From: Mageeibacillus sp. UBA3708
Lineage (GTDB): Bacteria > Bacillota > Clostridia > Saccharofermentanales > Saccharofermentanaceae
Assembly (NCBI GenBank): GCA_002371375.1
Contig: DFIB01000223.1
Span: 1-25,332 of the forward strand
Length of the DNA stretch: 25,332 bases
Reading direction: 5' to 3'
The stretch's first letter is position 1. Each line of letters starts with the position of its first letter. The position numbers were made by a program, and so were the translations under genes. This document shows, in pieces, positions 1-7,664 of the stretch. The notes under the pieces are model-generated. The model saw only the letters and a list, made by a program, of their open reading frames with translations, searched no databases and was not told the origin of the DNA.

Positions 1-658
1 CTCACAGGAAGAGATCGACAAGGCTTATGAGGATACATTCTGGTGCAACATCGATAATTTTCCCATGTCCATGTCCTACTGGTCAGACCCGGTATATCTG
101 GGACGCTATCCTGAGCAGCTGGTCAGAGAGGCAGGCGATCTCCTCCCCGGATTCACTGACGAGGAATGGGCAATGATCTCCGCTCCTCTCGACTTCTACG
201 GAGTTAATATCTACTATCACGCAGGCCACGAACCTGACGCGAGCGGCTATCCCGATAACTGGTATCAGGGCTGCCCTCACACGGCTATCAACTGGCCTGT
301 TACACCCACTACGATGTACTGGTCAGCGAAGTTCCTTTACAGGCGCTACGGTCTCCCCATCATGATCACCGAGAACGGCATGAGCGAGCACGACTGGGTG
401 TGCCTCGACGGCAAGGTCCACGATTCGTACAGGATCGACTTTACCCACCGTTATCTCAAGGAACTCAGCAAAGCGGCTGACGAACTCCCCGTAATCGGAT
501 ATATGCACTGGTCGGTCATGGACAACTATGAGTGGGCCGAAGGTTATGATGAGAGATTCGGTCTCGTCTACGTCGATTACCGGACGCAGGAGCGCATCAT
601 CAAAGACTCCGGTTACTGGTATAAGAATGTTATCGAGAGTAACGGTAACAATCTATAA
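1..658 (+). CDS. Beta-glucosidase, GH1 family (C-terminal part only)
   Basis: This is the 3' part of a gene that enters from the left edge; the frame is open from base 2, so the internal ATG at 65 is not the start. The protein shows the GH1 nucleophile motif ITENG (Glu codon at 371-373) and the C-terminal signature HWSVMDNYEWAEGY followed by RFGLVYVDY. The EWAEGY form fits enzymes acting on non-phosphorylated beta-glucosides rather than 6-phospho-sugars (family knowledge). The acid/base NEP motif lies outside the window. No signal peptide can be judged, but GH1 enzymes are usually cytoplasmic and release glucose from imported cello-oligosaccharides. The next gene, a secreted GH5 endoglucanase, starts 28 bases after the stop on the same strand, which supports a shared cellulose/beta-glucan operon. 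Confidence 0.93.
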   Translation, partial: SQEEIDKAYEDTFWCNIDNFPMSMSYWSDPVYLGRYPEQLVREAGDLLPGFTDEEWAMISAPLDFYGVNIYYHAGHEPDASGYPDNWYQGCPHTAINWPVTPTTMYWSAKFLYRRYGLPIMITENGMSEHDWVCLDGKVHDSYRIDFTHRYLKELSKAADELPVIGYMHWSVMDNYEWAEGYDERFGLVYVDYRTQERIIKDSGYWYKNVIESNGNNL

Positions 659-686
659 GTAAGATCAACTGCAGAGGTATAATAAT

Positions 687-2462
687 ATGTTCGCGAAGAA
701 GATAAGATCATTCATTGCGTCGGTCGTAATGTTGTCGATTGCAGCTGCATCGTTCATATGCATGCCGCATTCAGAAGTGCTGGCGGGAAGCTCTTTCGAG
801 AGCGCCCGGGAAGCAACCCGTAATATGATTGCCGGGTGGAATCTCGGCAACACACTTGATTCCTACAGCAAATCGCTCGGTTCATCCTCAGGTACATCCG
901 CCTATGAGACCGCATGGGGCAATCCTGTGACAACTCAGGCAATGATCAAAAGTGTCAAGGATCAGGGCTTCAATGCGGTAAGGATCCCCGTCACCTGGTC
1001 ACAGCACATTGACAGCAACGGCAATGTTGACTCCAAATGGATGAGCCGTGTTAAGACAGTCGTCAACTACTGTTATAACAGCGGTTTGTATGTTATCCTC
1101 AACGTCCACCACGATACAGGTGTCAGAGGAAGCGACAAGGTCTCGTGGATATTTGCAGACAGCACCACCTATAACAATACAAAAGCCAGGTTTGCAGGAC
1201 TATGGAGGAACATTGCAAGCGAGTTCAGGGACTACGGCGAGCGCCTCCTCTTTGAAGGCTACAACGAGATGATGGATACTAACGGCAGCTGGAATGAGCC
1301 GTCGAACACATCATCATACAAGCCGCTCAATGACTACGCTCAGCTGTTCGTCGATACGGTAAGAGCAACCGGCGGCAACAACGCTCAGCGCAACCTCATC
1401 GTCAACAACTATGTATCTTCGATCTACGAGAGCGCTCTGAATAATTTCAAGGTGCCGGAGGACAGCGCGTCAGGACACCTGATCTGTGAAGTCCACTGCT
1501 ATGATCCCTGGGCATTCACGGGTGATTCCAAGACAGTCACCTGGACTTCGGTTCACAGTGATTTCCGGCAAAGCGATAAGGATGAGATCGACACGATAAT
1601 GAACCGTCTGAAGTCATTCTCTGACAGCAAGGGCATTCCCGTTATAATCGGCGAATTCGGTGCAATGTACAAGAAGAATGACTCAGCCATAGCAAATTAT
1701 GCTTCATACTTCATCGATGCGGCCGGCAAGAGAGGAATCAAGTGTTTCGTGTGGGATAACGGGAAATATAACGTCTCGAGCGAATACAGCATATTCGACA
1801 GAGAGAATCTAAAGTGGAAGACCGGTATATCGTCAGCGATCATTAATGCCGCGTGGCCTTACGCAAATCATACGGGAGACGATCCCACGCCTCCGGAACC
1901 GGCCCTGAACAACGGCTGGAACCAGGTCGGATCATACTGGTACTATGTTAAGTCCGGCGTAAAGGTAACTAATGCATGGTGCAAAATAAGTAAGAAATGG
2001 TACTGGTTTGATAATGACGGCAGGATGGTAACCGGCCTTGCTTCAATAGACGGCATATATTACTTCTTCAGCGCGAGCGGTGCGCTTGCTACAGGCTGGA
2101 AAGAAGCAAACGGCAAGTGGTATTATTTCACCGCGAACGGTGCTAAGACGGGCTGGTATAAGTCAAGCAAGAAATGGTATTACCTGGATCCTGCCGGGAA
2201 TGGTGAGATGGCCGTGGGATTCTATACAATATCCGGCGTGAATTACTTCTTCAACAGCAGCGGCGCACTAATAACAGGCTGGAAAGAAGCAAACGGCAGG
2301 TGGTATTATTTCACCGCTAACGGCGCCAAGACAGGCTGGTACAAATCAGGCAAAAAATGGTATTACTTAGATCCTGCAAGCGGCGGCGCAATGGTCACCG
2401 GAACCAGAACAATAGATGGTGTTAACTACAGATTTGATTCGTCAGGAGTATGGATCAAGTAA
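687..2462 (+). CDS. Secreted GH5 endoglucanase with C-terminal cell-wall-binding repeats
   Basis: The 591-residue protein begins with a signal peptide (KK then a hydrophobic stretch about residues 9-26; likely cleavage after VLA at 31-33). The GH5 catalytic domain spans about 36-395. It contains the conserved HH pair at 141-142, the acid/base Glu194 in GYNE and the nucleophile Glu323 in IIGEFGA. A short PTPPEP linker follows (about 400-405), then about 180 residues of aromatic repeats such as GWKEANGKWYYF and KTGWYKSSKKWYYLDP. These belong to the choline-binding/CW_binding_1 type of repeat. The enzyme is expected to cut internal beta-1,4-glucan bonds while held non-covalently on the cell surface. 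The start at 687 has AGAGG at 673-677. It sits between a GH1 gene and an L,D-transpeptidase gene. Exact substrate (cellulose, lichenan, xyloglucan) cannot be read from the sequence. Confidence 0.93.
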   Translation: MFAKKIRSFIASVVMLSIAAASFICMPHSEVLAGSSFESAREATRNMIAGWNLGNTLDSYSKSLGSSSGTSAYETAWGNPVTTQAMIKSVKDQGFNAVRIPVTWSQHIDSNGNVDSKWMSRVKTVVNYCYNSGLYVILNVHHDTGVRGSDKVSWIFADSTTYNNTKARFAGLWRNIASEFRDYGERLLFEGYNEMMDTNGSWNEPSNTSSYKPLNDYAQLFVDTVRATGGNNAQRNLIVNNYVSSIYESALNNFKVPEDSASGHLICEVHCYDPWAFTGDSKTVTWTSVHSDFRQSDKDEIDTIMNRLKSFSDSKGIPVIIGEFGAMYKKNDSAIANYASYFIDAAGKRGIKCFVWDNGKYNVSSEYSIFDRENLKWKTGISSAIINAAWPYANHTGDDPTPPEPALNNGWNQVGSYWYYVKSGVKVTNAWCKISKKWYWFDNDGRMVTGLASIDGIYYFFSASGALATGWKEANGKWYYFTANGAKTGWYKSSKKWYYLDPAGNGEMAVGFYTISGVNYFFNSSGALITGWKEANGRWYYFTANGAKTGWYKSGKKWYYLDPASGGAMVTGTRTIDGVNYRFDSSGVWIK

Positions 2463-2485
2463 CAAATTAACACAGGAGATATTAT

Positions 2486-3286
2486 ATGAAGAAGTTTTTA
2501 TCAGTTTTATTATCTGGCGTATTGGCATTATCTGTTGCAGCATGCAATACTCATTCGGAACAGTCCGGCGGGAGCAGCGGCAATAACGGAGAAATCACAA
2601 CTGCAGGTTATAACGGAATCGACGTGGAATCTCCCGAATGGGTCGGCAAACTTCGCGCGGCTTCTACTTCGGATCAGTTATTCATAGTCGCCGCATATGA
2701 TGAGAATGCAAACGATGCATGGATATCGCTCCACGAGAAGCAGGCTGACGGCACCTGGCATATGGTAATGACGACTCCGGGATTTATCGGAAGAGCAGGC
2801 CTCGGTAAGACAAAGGAAGGCGACCTCAAGACACCTACCGGTGAATTCAGGTTCAACCGTGCATTCGGTATCGCCGACGATCCCGGAAGCAAGATCCCTT
2901 ATGTCAAAGCTGATAATGACACGTACTGGTCCGCTGACAGCCGTGAGGGCTATCACTATAACGAACTCATCAATCTTAAGGACTTCCCCGGACTTGACAT
3001 CGAGAACGGTGAATACGAGCACATCCTTGACTTCCCTTACCACTATCAGTACTGCCTTAACATCAGTTACAACGAGGAAGGCACGCCCGAGCTCGGTTCA
3101 GCTATCTTCCTTCACTGCTACGCACCGGCAAAGCCGTTTACAGGCGGATGCGTATCCATACCGGAAGATTACATGAAGTACGTAATGCGCCGTGTTGACG
3201 AGAAGACGGCAGTACTCATTGATACGTACGAGAATCTGTCAGGAACAGACGAATGGCCTTCAAGCACCTGGCCACAGGAGAGGTAA
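2486..3286 (+). CDS. L,D-transpeptidase (YkuD-fold) lipoprotein
   Basis: The 266-residue protein has a lipoprotein signal ending in SVAAC with the lipidated Cys at residue 20, followed by a Ser/Gly/Asn-rich spacer. The YkuD fold is indicated by KTPTGEF (115-121) and by the catalytic block with His210 and Cys222 in FTGGCVSIP. The usual consensus reads [ST]HGC, so a Gly replaces the His just before the catalytic Cys. Such enzymes form 3-3 cross-links in peptidoglycan or attach proteins to it, on the outer face of the membrane. The ATG at 2486 has AGGAG at 2474-2478, 23 bases after the GH5 stop, so co-transcription is likely. A related amidase or murein-endopeptidase role is less likely. Function is inferred from the fold motif only. 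Confidence 0.85.
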   Translation: MKKFLSVLLSGVLALSVAACNTHSEQSGGSSGNNGEITTAGYNGIDVESPEWVGKLRAASTSDQLFIVAAYDENANDAWISLHEKQADGTWHMVMTTPGFIGRAGLGKTKEGDLKTPTGEFRFNRAFGIADDPGSKIPYVKADNDTYWSADSREGYHYNELINLKDFPGLDIENGEYEHILDFPYHYQYCLNISYNEEGTPELGSAIFLHCYAPAKPFTGGCVSIPEDYMKYVMRRVDEKTAVLIDTYENLSGTDEWPSSTWPQER

Positions 3287-3319
3287 TCACGATCAGTCAC
3301 AGCAAACCTACCTTGAGCC

Positions 3320-3519
3320 GTATACTGCGTATGCAGAGTAAAGTCACTCCGATCGTTCAAGTCACCTCAGACACTCGCGGTGAAGCCCGCACAGTTTGCG
3401 AGCGGACTTCCGCAGGTTTGGCGCCGGGCCGGATACCCTCAAGTTTTACTTAATGCAAAATGCGAGCGGCAAACCGAGGACTGTAGCGAGCAAAACTGTT
3501 GCCGGGCGTATGCAGAGTA
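3320..3519 (+). repeat. Dispersed inverted-repeat element, copy R1
   Basis: This fills most of the 306-base gap between two genes. It has a left arm at 3382-3413 (GAAGCCCGCACAGTTTGCG and onward) and a right arm at 3476-3508 that is an imperfect reverse complement of it. Inside these, AGGTTTGG and GGCAAACC form an inner stem. Close relatives lie at 13669-13945 (R2), 21142-21272 (R3, opposite strand) and partly at 21736-21843 (R4). The 14-mer GCGTATGCAGAGTA occurs at 3327-3340 and again at 3506-3519, flanking the element. No convincing protein is encoded. Confidence 0.8.
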
Positions 3520-3534
3520 GGGCTCATAACAAGA

Positions 3535-3552
3535 GGCTGCTCTACGGCAGCC
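3535..3552. terminator. Hairpin between convergent genes
   Basis: GGCTGC at 3535-3540 pairs perfectly with GCAGCC at 3547-3552 across a 6-base loop. It lies between the end of the L,D-transpeptidase gene and the end of the minus-strand Na/Pi transporter gene. The minus strand is followed by a T-rich run (TCTTGTT) and the plus strand only by CCTTT, so it probably serves mainly the transporter gene. Confidence 0.5.
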
Positions 3553-3592
3553 CCTTTGCATAAACTCTTCAGTCTGAGCAAGTCAACGTATT

Positions 3593-5383
3593 CTACTGAC
3601 CGGCATTGCTGCCTGCCGCCACCGCTGCAGGCGAGTTGTATTTCTCGTAGAATTCCCTGTATTTACGCTCGCTGACAAGATCCTTACGCTGCTTGAAATC
3701 ATGCATATATGTTCCGGGATCGGTATTACTTACAGATTTGAACCTGTATGCGATAGCAGCGATATTAAGGCTGTGTTCCGCAATTCTCACACAGCTGTAC
3801 AGGATATCATTGAAGACAAACCCCTGCTCAGTCGTGCAGACACCTGTAGCAAGGCGTTCAACATGATTAGCTTTGAACGCATCACACATCTCGCTGATAA
3901 CTATCCTCAACGGGCCGACATCATGTGCATTCTTTGCATTATCCGACAGATAACATTCGATCGCGAGCGAATAAACTTCCCTTACAGCAGGGATAATCCT
4001 CTGAAGTTCTTCCTGAGCATCGGGAGAGAAAACGAGCTGTTTCGAGTGGATCTCTTCAGACGAATCTGCCAGATAATTAGCATGATCGGCGATTCTCTCG
4101 ATCTCACCGATCGACTGCATCATCCTTGACGACCTGTTCTTATCCTCGACTGTAAGATGCTGAGTATTATTAAGCTTCATCAGGTATGAACCGATCAAGT
4201 CTTCGTATCCGTCGACCTTCTCCTCATTCTTCTTAATGAATGAGAAATCATCATAGTTATATCCTTCAAGAAGCATTGCTGTTGACTTATCAAGGCCTTC
4301 CTTAGCCTTACTGATCATCTTGTTCATGGAGTTAAAGCATTCAACGATAGCAATGTGAGGAGTGAGCATAAGACGCTCATCGAGCTTGAACTCCTGTTCA
4401 TCATCAGTCTCCTTAACAATAACATGAGCCAGCTTGACGAGGAGCTTACTGAACGGGAACAGAATAATCGTATTTGCTATATTGAAAATGGAATGAACTG
4501 CGGCTATGCCCACGATTCCAATCTTGTTATCCATAAACGAGAAATCAAAGATAGCATTCATTCCGTAGAATACGATAAGCCAGATAGCCGTACCTATCAT
4601 CTTGATAGCGACGTGAATAACCGTAACCCTCTTGGCATCACGGTTAACACCGATGGATGACAGGACCGCCGTAGCGCATGTACCGATATTGGCACCCATA
4701 ACAAGCGGGATCGCCATTGAGAATGACAGCTGTCCCGTCATTGATATACTCTGCAATATACCTATGGAAGCAGCAGAACTCTGAATTATACTTGTAACCA
4801 GTGTTCCTGCAAGTACTCCGAGGAATGGATTGTTGAAGGCCGTCAGAAGCTTTGTAAAGCTCTCCATCTCCTTGAGCGGCTCCATTGATGTTGACATCAT
4901 GGTCATACCCATCATGAGTATTGCAAAGCCGATGAGCATCGTTCCGACATCCTTGTGTTTCTGCTGCTTGCTTCCCATAAGGAGTATGGCACCGATAAAT
5001 GCAAATATCAGCGAGAAACACGACGGCTTCAGAAGCTGAAGGATAAAATTATCACCACTGTCAATGCCGGCAAGTGACAGTATCCACGCCGTAAGTGTCG
5101 TTCCGATATCCGAACCGAAAACAACACTGACCGTCTTGGCCAGTTCCATAATGCCGGAATTTACAAAACCAACAAGCATGACTGTCATTGCGGAAGATGA
5201 CTGTATCGCGATTGTTATTATAACTCCGATCGTAAGGCCCTTGAACGGATTATCCGTCGCCTTCTTCAGGAGCTTCTCAAGCTTACCGCCTGCCGTCTTC
5301 TTAAGGGATTCAGACAGAACATGCATACCATAAAGGAAGAACGCAAGTCCGCCAAAAAGTGTTACAAAAGAGAATATATCCAT
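3593..5383 (-). CDS. Na/Pi cotransporter with C-terminal PhoU-like domain
   Basis: The 596-residue protein has an N-terminal membrane half with two Na/Pi-cotransporter repeats. Each carries the hallmark QSS motif (QSSSA at 61-65, QSSAAS at 201-206) followed by a GxxIGTT/IGTC motif (SDIGTT at 91-96, ANIGTC at 231-236). From about residue 335 a cytoplasmic alpha-helical region follows, resembling PhoU. This is the standard NptA/YjbB-like architecture: sodium-coupled phosphate movement across the cytoplasmic membrane, with the PhoU-like part thought to regulate it. The ATG at 5381-5383 is preceded by GAGAG. The gene follows glycerate kinase with a 145-base gap, so it may have its own promoter. 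Phosphate is the likely substrate; direction of transport (uptake or export) cannot be decided. Confidence 0.92.
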   Translation of the reverse strand: MDIFSFVTLFGGLAFFLYGMHVLSESLKKTAGGKLEKLLKKATDNPFKGLTIGVIITIAIQSSSAMTVMLVGFVNSGIMELAKTVSVVFGSDIGTTLTAWILSLAGIDSGDNFILQLLKPSCFSLIFAFIGAILLMGSKQQKHKDVGTMLIGFAILMMGMTMMSTSMEPLKEMESFTKLLTAFNNPFLGVLAGTLVTSIIQSSAASIGILQSISMTGQLSFSMAIPLVMGANIGTCATAVLSSIGVNRDAKRVTVIHVAIKMIGTAIWLIVFYGMNAIFDFSFMDNKIGIVGIAAVHSIFNIANTIILFPFSKLLVKLAHVIVKETDDEQEFKLDERLMLTPHIAIVECFNSMNKMISKAKEGLDKSTAMLLEGYNYDDFSFIKKNEEKVDGYEDLIGSYLMKLNNTQHLTVEDKNRSSRMMQSIGEIERIADHANYLADSSEEIHSKQLVFSPDAQEELQRIIPAVREVYSLAIECYLSDNAKNAHDVGPLRIVISEMCDAFKANHVERLATGVCTTEQGFVFNDILYSCVRIAEHSLNIAAIAYRFKSVSNTDPGTYMHDFKQRKDLVSERKYREFYEKYNSPAAVAAGSNAGQ

Positions 5384-5417
5384 ATATAATCACACTCTCA
5401 ACTTATTGATAATCCAA

Positions 5418-5426
5418 ATTACACCA
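5418..5426 (-). promoter_or_regulatory. Possible extended -10 promoter for the Na/Pi transporter
   Basis: On the minus strand the bases read TGGTGTAAT, an extended -10 box, 35 bases before the ATG. No good -35 box is seen, so this is a weak call. Confidence 0.3.
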
Positions 5427-5474
5427 CAATGATTTTACTACGAAAACTCTGCCGTGTAAAACAGTTTTTTGCAG

Positions 5475-5494
5475 ATATAGATATACATCTATAT
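5475..5494. repeat. 8-bp perfect AT-rich palindrome
   Basis: ATATAGAT at 5475-5482 and ATCTATAT at 5487-5494 are separated by ATAC. It lies in the gap between glycerate kinase and the Na/Pi transporter gene. It could be an operator or a weak hairpin; no function can be assigned. Confidence 0.4.
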
Positions 5495-5528
5495 TTATTA
5501 AATATCGGTTATAAATATCAATACGAGT

Positions 5529-6674
5529 TTACATTGATGATTGTCTATTTATGTCCGCAAACGCCTTGCATACTGCACTTCTTAGATTCTTATACGCTTC
5601 ATTGTACAGCATCGCTTTGTTAATATCCGCATCGGGTGCGTTGATCTGATAACACTCATCTATGCCGATCCCGGCAAGTGAACCCCTGTCACATTCGACT
5701 CTTCCGGCAAATGCCATAACTCTCACACCATGCCGCCGGGCAATAGATGTTACACCTGAGATCAACTTACCCATACCGGTCTGATCATCTATCTTCCCCT
5801 CGCCCGTTATTACTATATCAGCCTTGCTGATCAGTTCCTCGAGCCGTGTCTCTCTGATAACGGTGTCTATCCCTCTCTCCATAGTTGCAGACAAATACGA
5901 CATAAATGCAAATCCCATTCCGCCTGCCGCTCCTGTTCCGGGGAACAGCGGATCAGCGCCGGGAATAATCACTTGAGTCTTGAAAGCAAAGTCCTCAAGC
6001 CACTTATCCATCATTGCTGCATCGTCAGGTGACGCGCCTTTCTGAGGTCCGAACACCATGCTTGCACCCTGTTTGCCGCAAAGCGGATTCGTCACATCAC
6101 AAAGAATTCTGAATTCGGATTCCCGCAGCCTGCCGTCCATATCAGTAATATCAATTGACTTAAGTTCAGACAGCCCCACCGCGCCTTTGGAAATATCTGT
6201 TCCGTTCCCGGTAAGGAGCTTGACACCAAGAGCCTGAAGCATACCGGCTCCTCCGTCATTTGTGGCGCTGCCGCCTATACCGATAATAAAATGTCTCATT
6301 CCACGGTCCAAAGCATCAAGAATCAGCTCGCCGGTTCCGTAAGACGTTGTGTACATAGGATTCCTGTTATTATGTTCAACCAACACCAGTCCGGATGCTG
6401 AAGACATCTCGATCACGGCAGTGTCTCCGGAATTGATAATTCCGTATCTTGCAGCAACCCTCTTTCCCAGAGGATCAGTAACATCTGCCTCAGCATAACT
6501 TCCCCCGAGAGAAGTCACAAGGCATTCGACAAGTCCCTCACCGCCGTCGGAAACGGGCCTCATGACCGCATCAGCACCCGGCATAGCGGACATGACACCC
6601 TCGCAGGCTGCTTTACCTGCCTGAAGCGATGTCAGGCTTCCCTTGAATGAATCCATGGCAATTACTACTCTCAT
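5529..6674 (-). CDS. Glycerate kinase (GarK/GlxK family)
   Basis: The protein of 381 residues phosphorylates D-glycerate with ATP; this family generally makes 2-phosphoglycerate and feeds it into glycolysis. Family motifs are DSFKGSL at 8-14, SDGGEG at 42-47, IGGSATNDGG at 133-142, CDVTNPL at 192-198, GAAGGMGFAF near 248-257 and GEGKIDDQ at 291-298. The start is taken as the ATG at 6672-6674, giving MRVVIAMDSFKGS, which is where the family normally begins. An in-frame TTG 36 bases upstream would add an unlikely tail. No good ribosome site precedes the ATG: an AAAGGTG lies about 25-30 bases upstream, too far. The EamA gene is divergent from the same short region. Confidence 0.92.
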   Translation of the reverse strand: MRVVIAMDSFKGSLTSLQAGKAACEGVMSAMPGADAVMRPVSDGGEGLVECLVTSLGGSYAEADVTDPLGKRVAARYGIINSGDTAVIEMSSASGLVLVEHNNRNPMYTTSYGTGELILDALDRGMRHFIIGIGGSATNDGGAGMLQALGVKLLTGNGTDISKGAVGLSELKSIDITDMDGRLRESEFRILCDVTNPLCGKQGASMVFGPQKGASPDDAAMMDKWLEDFAFKTQVIIPGADPLFPGTGAAGGMGFAFMSYLSATMERGIDTVIRETRLEELISKADIVITGEGKIDDQTGMGKLISGVTSIARRHGVRVMAFAGRVECDRGSLAGIGIDECYQINAPDADINKAMLYNEAYKNLRSAVCKAFADINRQSSM

Positions 6675-6688
6675 GATAATAATATTAC

Positions 6689-6717
6689 TTGTACTATGAA
6701 CACCTTTCAATTACAAT
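6689..6717 (+). promoter_or_regulatory. Promoter for the EamA transporter gene
   Basis: TTGTAC at 6689-6694 and TACAAT at 6712-6717 are spaced by exactly 17 bases, 23 bases before the ATG at 6741. The -35 box overlaps the upstream region of the divergent glycerate kinase gene. Confidence 0.6.
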
Positions 6718-6740
6718 CTAACGTCGAATGGTGACAAAAT

Positions 6741-7664
6741 ATGAGAAGATCTGAACCAAAAGGCGTAATTCTATTACTTATGACCGTCCTTATATGGGGT
6801 ATCTCTTTCGTTGCGCAGAGCGTTGGTTCCGAGTCACTTGAACCGTTCGCATATAACGGCATAAGGACTCTGACAGGTGCAATCGTTCTTGCTGTTTTTG
6901 TTGTCGTCACCTGGTACGCAAGGCACAGGACCCTCAGGAATATAGTAAACCGCAAACTTCTCATTCAGGGAACAATCCTGGGTCTCGTCTTCACAGTCGC
7001 ATCAAATCTCCAGCAGTTTGCTTTCCTATACTCGTCAGCCGGCAAAATCGCATTTATTACCGCATTCTACATCTTTTTCGTGCCCGTCATAGGAAGATTC
7101 TTCGGCAGAAAAGTCCACCCGGCAACATGGCTGTGCGTTGCAGCAGCTGCGGCCGGGCTTTACCTCCTGTCAGTCAAAGAAGGTGATTTTGCCAGTATAT
7201 ATACGGGAGATATCCTTGCATTAATCTGCGCTTTCTTCTTCTCTATACACATCCTGCTTATTGACAGATTCTCGTCCGGGTCAGACAACTCTGAAGGTGT
7301 CAGGCTGTCATGCATACAATTTACCGTGGCAGGAACAGTTACTATTATTCTGATGCTGATATTTGAGCACCCGACCGTCAATGCTGTACATAATGCATTG
7401 ATCCCGCTTCTGTACTCAGGAATAATGAGCTGCGGTATTGCATATACTTTTCAAATTGTAGGACAGAAATATACAAAGCCGGTTATTGCATCGCTCCTGA
7501 TGTGTCTGGAGTCAGTTTTTGCCGTAATAGCTGCCGCGCTTCTTCTTAATGAGATCCCATCAGCAAGGGAAGGAATCGGATGCGCCGTAATGTTTGCCGC
7601 GATAACGGCATCCCAGATCATTGAATTCAGGAAAGGTTCTTCTTCGGATTCACGAAATGATTGA
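6741..7664 (+). CDS. DMT-superfamily transporter, two EamA domains
   Basis: This is a 307-residue membrane protein with about ten hydrophobic helices in two repeated halves, opening with GVILLLMTVLIWGISFVAQS, typical of the EamA/RhaT family. These proteins are usually metabolite or amino-acid exporters in the cytoplasmic membrane; the substrate cannot be predicted. The ATG at 6741 has GGTGA at 6730-6734. Its last 38 bases overlap the end of the NhaC gene on the opposite strand, leaving no room for a separate terminator. It is transcribed on its own, since both neighbours are on the other strand. Confidence 0.9.
   Translation: MRRSEPKGVILLLMTVLIWGISFVAQSVGSESLEPFAYNGIRTLTGAIVLAVFVVVTWYARHRTLRNIVNRKLLIQGTILGLVFTVASNLQQFAFLYSSAGKIAFITAFYIFFVPVIGRFFGRKVHPATWLCVAAAAAGLYLLSVKEGDFASIYTGDILALICAFFFSIHILLIDRFSSGSDNSEGVRLSCIQFTVAGTVTIILMLIFEHPTVNAVHNALIPLLYSGIMSCGIAYTFQIVGQKYTKPVIASLLMCLESVFAVIAAALLLNEIPSAREGIGCAVMFAAITASQIIEFRKGSSSDSRND

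Noticed and set aside
3253..3453. 66-codon open frame at the end of the L,D-transpeptidase gene
   Set aside because: It covers element R1 and has no family resemblance or ribosome site.
5452..5480. Terminator after the glycerate kinase gene
   Set aside because: An AAAACTG/CAG-A-GTTTT stem exists on the minus strand but is AT-rich and interrupted by a bulge; too weak to call.
6675..6710. TTG start extending glycerate kinase by 12 residues
   Set aside because: The extension does not match the family start, which begins at the ATG at 6674.
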